From the NCBI GenBank assembly GCA_963725415.1, contig CAVRZY010000266.1:18325-82324 (forward strand): a stretch of DNA of 64,000 nucleotides. The letters run 5' to 3'. This stretch comes from CAVRZY01 sp963725415 (GTDB taxonomy: Bacteria > Acidobacteriota > Terriglobia > Bryobacterales > Bryobacteraceae). A program made the translations under genes and the position numbers. The notes under the pieces are model-generated. The model was not told where the DNA came from and searched no databases. It saw only the letters and a program-made list of their open reading frames with translations. Each line of letters begins with the position of its first letter. The stretch's first letter is position 1. Below, piece after piece: positions 17,696 to 24,842 of this stretch.

Positions 17696-19238
17696 ATGTC
17701 CGAGAAAGTAGCGGTATTTGACACGACGCTGAGAGACGGCGAGCAGGCGGCCGGAACCCGGCTCGGAAGCAGAGAGAAACTGACCATCGCCCGGCAGTTG
17801 GCCCGGCTGAACGTGGACATCATCGAGGCCGGTTATCCCGCGTCTTCGCCGGAAGACTTCGAGGCCGTCCAGCTGATCTCTCAGGAGATCGAGGGCCCCG
17901 TCATCTGCGCCTTGTCGCGGGCGGTGGCCAGCGACATCGAGGCTTGCGGCAAGGCGCTGGCCAAAGCCAAGCGGCCGCGCATCCACACCGGGATCGGCGT
18001 CTCGGACATCCATATCCTGGGCAAGTTCAGGGACGAAAAGTACGGGAAGACCCTGGCTGAGAAGAAGGTCAAGATCGTGCAGATGGCGGTCGACGCGGTC
18101 AAGCTCGCCAGGCAGTACGCCGACGATGTCGAGTTCTACGCCGAAGACGCCGGCCGCGCCGATCCCGCTTACCTGTTCGAAATGCTTCAGGCGGCCATCG
18201 AAGCCGGAGCCACGCGTGGTCAATATTCCCGATACCACCGGCTACACCGTGCCGGAGCAATTCGGCGCTCTGATTCGGGCCATCCGGGAGAAGGTGCCGA
18301 ACATCGCTCGGGCGACCATCAGCGTCCACTGCCACAACGATCTGGGACTGGCGGTGGCCAACACGCTGGCCGGCGTGCGCAACGGCGCCCGCCAGGTGGA
18401 AGGCACCATCAACGGGATCGGCGAAAGGGCCGGCAACGCGGCGCTGGAAGAGGTGGTGATGGCCATCCGCACGCGCGGCGACTACTTCGGAGTGCACACC
18501 GAGCATCGAGGCCCGCGAGTTCTGCCGAACCAGCCGCCTGGTTTCCGACATGCTCGGAATCGCGGTTCCGCCCAACAAGGCGGTCGTGGGAGGCAACGCC
18601 TTCTCCCACAGCTCGGGAATTCACGTGGATGGATTTCTGAAGGACCGCGAGACTTACGAGATCATGCGTCCCGAAGACGTGGGCTTCTCGGAAAGCCGCG
18701 TGGTGCTGACGGCGCGCACGGGACGCCACGGCCTGCGCGACCGGCTCAAGAAACTCGGATACACGCTCTCGCAGGAGGAACTGAACCAGACCTACCAGCG
18801 ATTCCTGATGGTGGCGGACAAGAAGCAGGAGGTTTTCGACGAGGACCTCATCGCCATCCTCCACGACGAGATCCATCCGGTTCCGGAAATCTACCAGCTC
18901 GACTATCTGCATGTCTACAGCGGCACCTCGGCCATACCGACGGCCACCGTGAGGGTGCGCGTCAAAGACGAGATCAGCGCAGGGCGCTGCCGTGGGAGAC
19001 GGCCCCGTGGATGCGGCCTGCAAGGCCATCTCCGCAGGTAACGAAGAGCTCCGCCAAGCTGGTGCGATACGAGATCCGGGCGGTGACCAGCGGCACGGAA
19101 GCGATGGGCGAGGTCACCGTGCAGCTTGAAGAAGGAGGCCGGAAAGTCATGGGGCGAGGCGCCTCGACCGACGTGATCGAAGCCAGCGCCAAAGCTTACA
19201 TCGACGGCCTCAACAAGCTGGCCAGTCTGGGACAGTAA
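17696..19238 (+). CDS. leuA: 2-isopropylmalate synthase (four frameshifts)
   Basis: First committed enzyme of leucine synthesis, condensing acetyl-CoA with 2-oxoisovalerate. The DTTLRDGEQAAG start, HCHNDLGLAVANTLAGVRNG metal-binding block, and GGNAFSHSSGIHVDGFLKD are diagnostic, and the C-terminal regulatory domain is present (SGTEAMGEVTVQLEEGGRKV). Single extra bases near 18217 (CGTGGTC), 18508 (ACCGAGC), 18980 and 19036 break the frame; removing them gives one continuous protein of about 513 aa. ATG 17696 has GGGAG upstream. The neighbouring tRNA is also for leucine, which may be chance. Confidence 0.9.
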
Positions 19239-19302
19239 GGGCGGATGGGGCACATCTGAGTAAAGGCGACGTCCGTGATGCGCCGGAGGCGCGGCGGGTT
19301 CT

Positions 19303-19686
19303 CTACCAGGTCAGGAGGCGGAGCCCGCTGACAGCCCGGAAGTGCTGATCACGGCTTACCAGTGGCGAGCGATGCTCTCGCGCCAGGGCCGCAATCCAGA
19401 CGTCATTGCTGGGGATGGGAAACCCCGCCGCCTTCAACTCGCGGCGGATATCGGCGTAGCGCCGGGCCGTCTCCTCCCCGATGAGCAGCAGATCAAACAG
19501 CGGGAGGTTCGCCCTGAGCCATTGTTCGTACCGCTCCCTAAGCCGGGATTGGTGAATGCCATAGAGAAACTCGCCGAGCGCGATGACCGGGATAGCGAGG
19601 TTCACTTCGCTTTCGATGACGGGCAACAGTTTCTTGTCGCCGTCGGCGAAAGCCGACAGGGCGTTGGTATCGAGAATCACCGCCAC
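19303..19686 (-). CDS. VapC-type PIN-domain toxin
   Basis: 127-residue PIN ribonuclease with all acidic positions: Asp6 (ILDTNALSAFAD), Glu39 (ALGEFLYGI), Asp95 (SNDVWIAALA) and Asp113 (VSRDQHF). GTG start overlaps the end of the antitoxin gene by 10 bases. Complete and probably functional module. Confidence 0.9.
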   Translation of the reverse strand: MAVILDTNALSAFADGDKKLLPVIESEVNLAIPVIALGEFLYGIHQSRLRERYEQWLRANLPLFDLLLIGEETARRYADIRRELKAAGFPIPSNDVWIAALAREHRSPLVSRDQHFRAVSGLRLLTW

Positions 19687-19931
19687 TCCTCGTCGTCGAT
19701 GCGCTCGAATTCCTCCGCCACGACGCGCTCCAGCCGCCTAGTCTCACGATGGAGTTCCCGCAGCCCGCCAAACGCCCGCATCCACGGCTTCTCCATTGGG
19801 CCGCCGGCCCTTGGTCGAAGCCGTTGGCTGAGCGCCTGGGCGAAGAAGTCCTTCAAGGACAGGCCTTGTTGCGCGGCGGCTGCCTTGGCTTGGCGGAACA
19901 GGGGGTCGGGAATCTCGACCGTGGTCTTCAT
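19677..19931 (-). CDS. VapB-type antitoxin
   Basis: 84 residues, MKTTVEIPDPLFRQAKAAAA at the start (ribbon-helix-helix strand and helix) and LSLKDFFAQALSQRL, then a charged tail ending EEFERIDDEEW. Upstream partner of the PIN toxin it overlaps. A decayed copy of the same antitoxin type is found about 800 bp away at 20707-20800. Confidence 0.85.
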   Translation of the reverse strand: MKTTVEIPDPLFRQAKAAAAQQGLSLKDFFAQALSQRLRPRAGGPMEKPWMRAFGGLRELHRETRRLERVVAEEFERIDDEEWR

Positions 19932-20027
19932 GCTCCCATTTTCCCATAAATACGGTAGGAGGTGGGAACGCAGGCCGGCAGAGGACTTCGACCGCACGGC
20001 CGCCCTCCTGTGGAAGTTCTTGGTCTG

Positions 20028-20297
20028 CTAAGCGTGCGGCTGGATCGTGAGCACTCCCGACAGCGTGTCGCTGACCGAAGCCCACTGGGCCACACTGTCA
20101 AAGAACGCCTGATAGAAGGCAACCTCGTCCACGAGACCGTGATATACGGGGATAGGCAGGACCTCAAGTTTGACGAAATCGCTGGACACGAACTCGCGGG
20201 CGGGATCATCGGGGATTTCCATCGCCTTCTGTGCCTGGGGTGCCTGCCCTCGCGCACCAGCAATGAGGATACTGGCGTCAACGAAGGTCCGAATCAC
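20028..20297 (-). CDS. Truncated PIN-domain protein
   Basis: 89 residues beginning MIRTFVDASILIAGARGQA, with the first Asp and the FVKLEVLP glutamate of the PIN fold, but it ends at TIQPHA before the region that should carry the third and fourth acids. Full-length relatives are about 130-140 aa. It follows its antitoxin by 6 bases. Probably an inactive toxin left beside a living antitoxin; the missing third was not found downstream in any frame. Confidence 0.65.
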   Translation of the reverse strand: MIRTFVDASILIAGARGQAPQAQKAMEIPDDPAREFVSSDFVKLEVLPIPVYHGLVDEVAFYQAFFDSVAQWASVSDTLSGVLTIQPHA

Positions 20298-20303
20298 GGC
20301 CGG

Positions 20304-20558
20304 TTATGCTCGTTCGCCTCTTCGCGCAACGACCTCAGCCGCGATCTGGTCCCAGTTCAGCAACGGAAGGCCTGACCCCACATTCCTCCCGCGGATGTCC
20401 CAAAGTCGGCGCCCCAGTTCGGTCCTAGGCGCGGTCGGCACGAGGGGGGCTTCGTCACCTCCGCCCGGTTCGTTCTTCGGGTCTACCGTGAGGGGTGTAA
20501 ATGCCTCCGCAGCGCCTCCCGGAAGTGTCGCCAGCCGTTCCTTGTCCGACCTCACCAT
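20304..20558 (-). CDS. Antitoxin of the truncated PIN module
   Basis: 84 residues ending TELGRRLWDIRGRNVGSGLP and LLNWDQIAAEVVARRGE, the usual tail of antitoxins paired with this PIN subfamily. ATG 20558 has AAGG 7 bases upstream. The N-terminal half is less ordered. Possibly kept for silencing another toxin, or simply a remnant. Confidence 0.65.
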   Translation of the reverse strand: MVRSDKERLATLPGGAAEAFTPLTVDPKNEPGGGDEAPLVPTAPRTELGRRLWDIRGRNVGSGLPLLNWDQIAAEVVARRGERA

Positions 20559-20706
20559 CGTCAGCCTTTCCGCCCGATGCGCCTGCTCACTCCGAGCCCC
20601 TTCGGCTCACCCTCTATTCTAGCCCGGCTTTTCATGCGAGGGTGAGGCAACCCTTGCCCGCGGCCGAAACGGCAGCGCCTCCGCGTTGCCTGCTAGGGGC
20701 TACTCC

Positions 20707-20800
20707 AGCCCTCGCGCTCTGGCCAGGGCAGGGCGGAGCGCCTGGACGAAGAAGTGCTTCAAGGACACGCCTTGCTGGTTGCTGGACAGGGGAGGCCTTC
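20707..20800 (-). pseudogene. VapB relic
   Basis: On the minus strand SNQQGVSLKHFFVQALRPAL can be read, closely matching the QQGLSLKDFFAQALSQRL segment of the antitoxin at 19677-19931. No start, no toxin and no continuation. The stretch 20560-20927 otherwise holds nothing recognisable. Confidence 0.5.
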
Positions 20801-20927
20801 GGGTGCATTGTCAGGGGACGGTGAGCGGGGCGGCGCGGGGGCCCCGTGAGGCCTACGGGAATACCCGCCGACAGCGTAGAGACCATCTCGCAACCGGGCT
20901 GAAAACTGGCGAGGCTCTGAAATTGTC

Positions 20928-20956
20928 TTGACATATTCAAAGAACAGCGTTAGACT
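20928..20956 (+). promoter_or_regulatory. Sigma-70-type promoter for the 21063 gene pair
   Basis: TTGACA (20928-20933), a 17-base spacer and TAGACT (20951-20956). The -35 is a full consensus match and the spacing is ideal. About 100 bases of untranslated leader follow before ATG 21063. It is the best-looking promoter in the window. Confidence 0.65.
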
Positions 20957-21062
20957 CATGTATTTCGAATACCATCCCGTGCACTTTGAGCAAGTGGACT
21001 GAGTTGCAGCTTGCGTCTCACGCTATTTCGTGCGGCTTTGGCCGTAAGATCCGGAGATCCGA

Positions 21063-21443
21063 ATGTTGAAGTATGTCAATCCGAAGACGAAGGTCAGCAT
21101 CGAGCTGAGCAGTTTGACGGACAGCGAGAGGGCGTTCTACGAGAAGGCAGTAAGACAGTTCCAGCGGAATGTGGATTGGGTGTCGTTTGATGAGTTTCTC
21201 TTTAGCCCAAAATCGCCGATTTACGCTCGGCGACGTTCCCATCTGGAGGTGCTAAGGCACCCCTTGTATCTGGCCCTAAGGGACATGTGGCTACAGTTGG
21301 GTCTCCAGCAGGGAATGATCGCTCGCCAGAAAGAGGTCAGACCGGCGGTCCGCCGCCGTGTGACGTCTGTGGCTCGATCGAGCTCGAGGCGGCGCGCTCG
21401 ACCGGCTCCGGACCTGCCGGTCGCGGCCGGTGTCAGGTCTTGA
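21063..21443 (+). CDS. Hypothetical protein
   Basis: Up to 126 residues. The first 90 are well-formed: MLKYVNPKTKVSIELSSLTD, ERAFYEKAVRQFQRNVDWVS, FDEFLFSPKSPIYARR, PLYLALRDMWLQLGLQQG. After about 21330 the composition changes to an arginine-rich tail, while another frame gives CDVCGSIELEAA and runs into the next gene, so a frameshift joining the two is possible. No family recognised. Driven by the strong promoter just upstream. Confidence 0.55.
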   Translation: MLKYVNPKTKVSIELSSLTDSERAFYEKAVRQFQRNVDWVSFDEFLFSPKSPIYARRRSHLEVLRHPLYLALRDMWLQLGLQQGMIARQKEVRPAVRRRVTSVARSSSRRRARPAPDLPVAAGVRS

Positions 21444-21643
21444 GCCGGGGTGGGAAAAGACCAGGCGCTGGCAGGCCGCCCAAGAGTGGAACGGTGCGGC
21501 GGAGTGTAACCTGGCGGTTGCCGATTCATGTTCTGACCCGGATCTACGCGCGGGCAGAGGTCGAAGGCACCACGGTTAGCGCCTGGGTCGAGAGGGCGCT
21601 GTGGAGGGCGGCAAGCTCTCGGATTAGGGGCAAGCCTAGCTGA
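21440..21643 (+). CDS. Small ribbon-helix-helix-like DNA-binding protein
   Basis: 67 residues from TTG 21440, whose start overlaps the previous stop (TTGA). GGKRPGAGRPPKSGTVRRS is a basic, AT-hook-like start, then VTWRLPIHVLTRIYARAEVE and TVSAWVERALWRAA, which has the strand-helix-helix layout of RHH regulators. Reading could also begin at 21287, in frame. May be a regulator or partner of the preceding protein. Confidence 0.5.
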   Translation: MSRGGKRPGAGRPPKSGTVRRSVTWRLPIHVLTRIYARAEVEGTTVSAWVERALWRAASSRIRGKPS

Positions 21644-21983
21644 TCGTTGATCGCCTCTTGGCGGGAGCGACTGGTTTCCGGTTCCAGGGCGTGCGCCGCG
21701 GAAGCGCCACAGCAGCCGCGGGGCGATCCAGCCTCTGCGGAGTGACGCGCTTGTTCAGCGGGCTTGGTGTTGGGACGGATGAGGCCGTCGTGGGCGGCAT
21801 GACGACCGGTTGTGAGCTGCTGGCTTGCCGAAGAATGAGTTCCTCCATCATCGCACTGGCTGCACATTCCGGCGTTTCAGACACTTGCATCACGGTGACC
21901 CCGACTGGTTGAGAGGCGCGTTCAGCGTCCATTACGCGGCCGCCGGCCAGATGGTTGTGGGGAATACGCGTTCTTGGTGCCAT
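21636..21983 (-). CDS. Orphan ORF, possible last cassette gene
   Basis: 115 residues from ATG 21983, which lies 9 bases after the core of attC-like site 1 with CTCCTGGAG between, the position expected of a cassette gene. The product (MAPRTRIPHNHLAGGRVMDA at the start) is not recognised and is rich in Pro, Ala and Ser. No attC follows it; its 3' end meets the RHH gene on the other strand. It could be spurious. Confidence 0.35.
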   Translation of the reverse strand: MAPRTRIPHNHLAGGRVMDAERASQPVGVTVMQVSETPECAASAMMEELILRQASSSQPVVMPPTTASSVPTPSPLNKRVTPQRLDRPAAAVALPRRTPWNRKPVAPAKRRSTIS

Positions 21984-21991
21984 GCTCCAGG

Positions 21992-22085
21992 AGCTAACGC
22001 CGGGCGTCAGCTGCGGCGGGCGGGCGGGACCTCTCGATCTGCCGCGGGCCCTCCACCGGCCGCCAGGTGCAGGCCGTAGTTAGAC
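21992..22085 (-). other. attC-like integron recombination site 1
   Basis: In minus-strand orientation: R'' core GTCTAAC (22085-22079) matches RYYYAAC, R' core GTTAGCT (21998-21992) matches GTTRRRY at six of seven. Inner arms GCGTCAGCTGC and GCAGGTGC-type pair with one unpaired base, as attC sites do. Length 94 nt. It starts 8 bases after the stop of the EVE gene. Confidence 0.72.
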
Positions 22086-22093
22086 CAATGGGT

Positions 22094-23200
22094 TCACTCT
22101 TCAGCTTCTTCCTCATAGTCGTCGAGAACGGTTTCCTTGAGGTGCGCCAAGTTTGGCTGCTGTCCCAGCTCGCGCACGCCGTCGTACGACAGGTAGGTAC
22201 AACTCTCGGAGAGCGGCCCGCGTTCTAGCAGCGAAAACACGGGGCGACGGAGTTCCTGGAGGACCTTCTCGCGTCGGGCGACGGGCGCGACAATGTGGAG
22301 CCTGATGTCCATGTTCGGCTGGAGTGCAAGAAGGTCGGCCATGCGAAGGATCCCCGAGTAGACCGAGGTCGTGTGTTCGACCTCGAAAGCCCTTCGGATT
22401 GACCTGCCCTTCAGCCAAAGTACGTCTATTTGCTCGATGGTTTTCAGTGTAGTCTCATCGTAGTTAAGCGGTAGGCGCTCCAAGGGAGGTGCATGGTCGC
22501 CTTTCCATTCAGCGAGAACTGCGGGGCGATCCGCTCGCGGAATCCAGACCTGCATACCCATCCGAGCACCAATCTCCGCAAGGAGAGCCTGGATCTGAAT
22601 CGACTCGCGAACCTCGGCCTGTGCGGGCCTTTCTGCGCTGATTTCCTGGTCTCTGTCCTCGGGTACCGCGACGGTCACGTCCTTGTCAACACGCCGAACC
22701 GTGTGCGTCGCGAGCTTGTGGAAGTCGCCCGGATCAACCGGGTACGTCTTCCCTCCCCGGCTCTGTTCGAGGAGCACAGACTCGAGCAAGCGGCCATCGT
22801 CTTCAGTGAGCTCCACAAGGCTCGTGCGGACTCTGCCGGTCCAGGTGGGAGTCCCCCTTGTCTGACCCCGCGTGAAGGAAAGCCGATTCCATACCGCGTC
22901 TTCGTAAATGGGGACCGCCCTGTCTACCGGCAACCACACAAGCGGCCTGACGCGGAAGCGGATCACGAATGGGTCACTTTCGGGGTAAAAGATGGGCTTG
23001 TCATCCTGGAAAGGGCCTTCAAGTACTTCGAGCAGCCCAAACCATCTCGACAGCTTCGTCATGTAGCAGACGAGTCTATCCCCGGGCCTGATGCGTTCGG
23101 CCGCGTTCTTGTGGCGCCTTCGGAAACCAGACACCGACTGATCGGATCGACGAAACGCCTCATAGGTTTCCGGGCTGAAGAGATCGAGAAAGTAACCCAT
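22094..23200 (-). CDS. EVE domain fused to a candidate PD-(D/E)XK-like nuclease domain
   Basis: 368 residues. The N-terminal ~150 residues look like an EVE/PUA-type domain: GYFLDLFSPETYEAFRRSD, RIRPGDRLVCYMTKLSRWFG, FQDDKPIFYPESDPF. EVE-like domains are known to bind modified bases. Residues ~203-360 form a second domain: a helix IQIQALLAEIGARMGMQVW, then IDVLWLKG (Asp259), AFEVEHTTSVYSGILRMADL (Glu273, Glu275) and DIRLHIVAP, compatible with a restriction-nuclease-like fold, though the usual E-x-K lysine is not evident. The reading as a modification-dependent (type IV) restriction enzyme is inference. It sits between two attC-like sites, so it is probably an integron cassette gene. AGGAG precedes ATG 23200. 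Confidence 0.7.
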   Translation of the reverse strand: MGYFLDLFSPETYEAFRRSDQSVSGFRRRHKNAAERIRPGDRLVCYMTKLSRWFGLLEVLEGPFQDDKPIFYPESDPFVIRFRVRPLVWLPVDRAVPIYEDAVWNRLSFTRGQTRGTPTWTGRVRTSLVELTEDDGRLLESVLLEQSRGGKTYPVDPGDFHKLATHTVRRVDKDVTVAVPEDRDQEISAERPAQAEVRESIQIQALLAEIGARMGMQVWIPRADRPAVLAEWKGDHAPPLERLPLNYDETTLKTIEQIDVLWLKGRSIRRAFEVEHTTSVYSGILRMADLLALQPNMDIRLHIVAPVARREKVLQELRRPVFSLLERGPLSESCTYLSYDGVRELGQQPNLAHLKETVLDDYEEEAEE

Positions 23201-23221
23201 GGCTCCTACAAACAGGTACTC

Positions 23222-23281
23222 GCTTAACGGCTGGCGTCAGCCGCGCTGTCTTTCAGCGTGGGCTGCACGCCATTGTTGGGC
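23222..23281 (-). other. attC-like integron recombination site 2
   Basis: Best of the set. In minus orientation R'' GCCCAAC (23281-23275) and R' GTTAAGC (23228-23222) both match RYYYAAC/GTTRRRY fully. On the plus strand the inner arms GGCGTCAGCC and GGCTGCACGCC pair except for one extra base (the extrahelical base of attC), and CGCTG/CAGCG closes a TCTTT loop. Length 60 nt, in the normal range. Lies between the end of the 23316-23978 gene and the start of the EVE gene. Confidence 0.85.
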
Positions 23282-23315
23282 GCGACTCCGATTCTTGCCG
23301 ATCCTCTCCACCTTG

Positions 23316-23978
23316 TCAGCGCACCGAAGCCTGGCTTTGGGCAGGGACCGCCCGCTTTTCGAGCCTCTCCGGCCAGTGGTCAACGAGCTCCGGTCGGACT
23401 ATACCTTTCTTTATCCAGTCCTTCTGGATTGGCATCAGCCGATCCGTGACGAGAGCATCCGCTCTCTGCACAAGGCCGTGGTCATACAGGCCTGCCGCAA
23501 ATGAGTAGGCAACAAGCAACCCCGCTTCATATGCGCTGTACTTCTCAGCCCATGCGATATCAAGAACGTTCAGTAACTTGAAGAACCCCGCCTCTTCCAT
23601 ATCGATGCCAAACGCTGGTAGCAACGCCGCAACGTCACCATTAAACCGCCTGCGCCGATTGAAAAACACGCCGCTCGCCTTTCCTTGGTTGGTGGCAGCG
23701 GTGCCGGACGCAAGCCATCGTGCCATGAGCAGCACCCCCCAAGAAAACTTGCCCACCCAGGGATGGACAGACTCCATGATAAGCTTTGCAATGCACGTGG
23801 CGAAGAGTAGTGACGTGAGTGCAACCAGTAACCACGAACCATACCGCATGGAGCGGCTCCGCCATCCAAGGGGAACGTTCCACGGAGCTGTGGCTCCCCA
23901 GAATATGCAGGAATGCCGCCACTTCCCGACTACGAAGGCGATGCATCCGCAAACCAACCCGACGATAAGTAGTCCCAC
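23316..23978 (-). CDS. Cassette-encoded membrane protein, unknown
   Basis: 220 residues. GTG 23978 is preceded by AGGAGGGA, part of which belongs to the core of attC site 3. Two hydrophobic helices (about 2-17 and 47-66, GSWLLVALTSLLFATCIAKL) are followed by a ~140-residue soluble part with DMEEAGFFKLLNVLDIAWAE and YEAGLLVAYSFAAGLYDHG, mostly helical. No family recognised and no enzyme motif seen. Base composition looks less GC-rich than the surrounding chromosome. Its place between attC sites marks it as cassette cargo. Confidence 0.65.
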   Translation of the reverse strand: MGLLIVGLVCGCIAFVVGKWRHSCIFWGATAPWNVPLGWRSRSMRYGSWLLVALTSLLFATCIAKLIMESVHPWVGKFSWGVLLMARWLASGTAATNQGKASGVFFNRRRRFNGDVAALLPAFGIDMEEAGFFKLLNVLDIAWAEKYSAYEAGLLVAYSFAAGLYDHGLVQRADALVTDRLMPIQKDWIKKGIVRPELVDHWPERLEKRAVPAQSQASVR

Positions 23979-23984
23979 ACTCCC

Positions 23985-24057
23985 TCCTAACGCGCGCGCT
24001 CAGCGGCCGACGTGCCAGCATCGCGAGCACGTGATCCGCTGCAACGCGATGCTAGGT
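23985..24057 (-). other. attC-like integron recombination site 3
   Basis: In minus orientation R'' ACCTAGC (24057-24051; one mismatch to RYYYAAC) and R' GTTAGGA (23991-23985; last base mismatched). Inner arms CGCGCTCAGCGG and CCGCTGCAACGCG pair with one unpaired base. Length 73 nt. Follows the stop of the 24067-24474 gene by 9 bases. Confidence 0.7.
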
Positions 24058-24066
24058 CGCGCCGGC

Positions 24067-24474
24067 TCAAAGCCCCAAGGCAAACAGCAGAAGCACCGTT
24101 GCTCCAACCTCCGCGATTACGAACATGCCACGGTCGATCCGCTCGACGACCGTCTGCTCGTTCCAGCTCTGGATGGCCCATCCACCGCGACCCAGGGTCG
24201 CGGTTAGCGCCACGTTGGCAGCAGCGACCCTAAGCCAATTCCGCGCCGTATTTGGAAACGAGCCTGCGAGGTACTGCACCGCTAAAACTCCGGCGGTGCA
24301 GCCAAGAACAAGCAAAAAGGACCTCCAGAACCGTGCCCGAAGGATGGCCACACGATCGCGGAACTCATCCGGTGCCCCGAGCTCCTGAAACCACCGACCG
24401 CCAAGCCAGAAAAATAGCTCCGCGGAGAAGTAGACGATCAGGCCAAGGAACAGAATTTTGATCGACTTAGCCAT
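24067..24474 (-). CDS. Cassette-encoded small membrane protein, unknown
   Basis: 135 residues from ATG 24474, with three or four hydrophobic helices: SIKILFLGLIVYFSAELFFW, SFLLVLGCTAGVLAVQYLAG, LRVAAANVALTATLG and VIAEVGATVLLLFALGL. Charged loops in between (EFRDRVAILRARFW, VVERIDRG). No family recognised. It is the first gene after the half-site at 24514-24520 in the direction of the array. Confidence 0.65.
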   Translation of the reverse strand: MAKSIKILFLGLIVYFSAELFFWLGGRWFQELGAPDEFRDRVAILRARFWRSFLLVLGCTAGVLAVQYLAGSFPNTARNWLRVAAANVALTATLGRGGWAIQSWNEQTVVERIDRGMFVIAEVGATVLLLFALGL

Positions 24475-24513
24475 CGATATCGATTGGACCTCCAAATCGA
24501 CACGGGGGACGCG

Positions 24514-24520
24514 ACCTAAC
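24514..24520 (-). other. Integron core half-site (GTTAGGT)
   Basis: GTTAGGT on the minus strand is a full GTTRRRY match, 40 bases before the first cassette ATG. No matching RYYYAAC core is found within 150 bases on the other side, so this is either an attI-like site or an attC cut off by a later event. A TTATGC/GCATAA palindrome begins 6 bases further on. Confidence 0.45.
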
Positions 24521-24526
24521 GAGTGA

Positions 24527-24544
24527 TTATGCAGACCCGCATAA
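24527..24544. repeat. TTATGC-AGACCC-GCATAA palindrome
   Basis: Six-base inverted arms around a six-base centre, beside the integron half-site. Related to the longer perfect palindrome at 24651-24676. Confidence 0.6.
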
Positions 24545-24650
24545 AACGGCTCCCGGCCGGCCTAAGACGGAACCGCCGGTGGCGAGGCGCAGTGGCAACT
24601 GCTTCCAATATAACGACTTCGGTTCCATTCGACAATTTGCCCCCAGAATC

Positions 24651-24676
24651 TTATGCGGACCGGCCGGTCCGCATAA
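24651..24676. repeat. 26-bp perfect palindrome TTATGCGGACC/GGTCCGCATAA
   Basis: TTATGCGGACC, GGCC centre, GGTCCGCATAA: a fully self-complementary sequence of 26 bases. It could be the binding site of a dimeric recombinase or regulator, or the end of a mobile element. The surrounding 24545-24842 holds no recognisable gene. Confidence 0.65.
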
Positions 24677-24842
24677 TTCCCCCGCTCCCGGCTCGGGGAA
24701 CCTGCCGCGTCCGCTTGTGCCGGCTGTGAACCCCTTGTCCGCCACGGTTTGGCCTCCAGAAATCCTGGCACTGGCTACTGGGACACCATTTATCATGGTC
24801 CCGCTGAATTCAGAAGTCAATGGCGCGCCAATTGAGATGGGC

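Noticed and set aside
21063..21643. The 21063/21440 pair as further cassettes of the integron array
   Set aside because: They lie on the opposite strand, have their own promoter and no attC-like site follows them.
23222..24057. attC-like sites as a CRISPR array
   Set aside because: Three sites of different length and sequence separated by whole genes; no repeat-spacer periodicity and no cas genes anywhere in the window.
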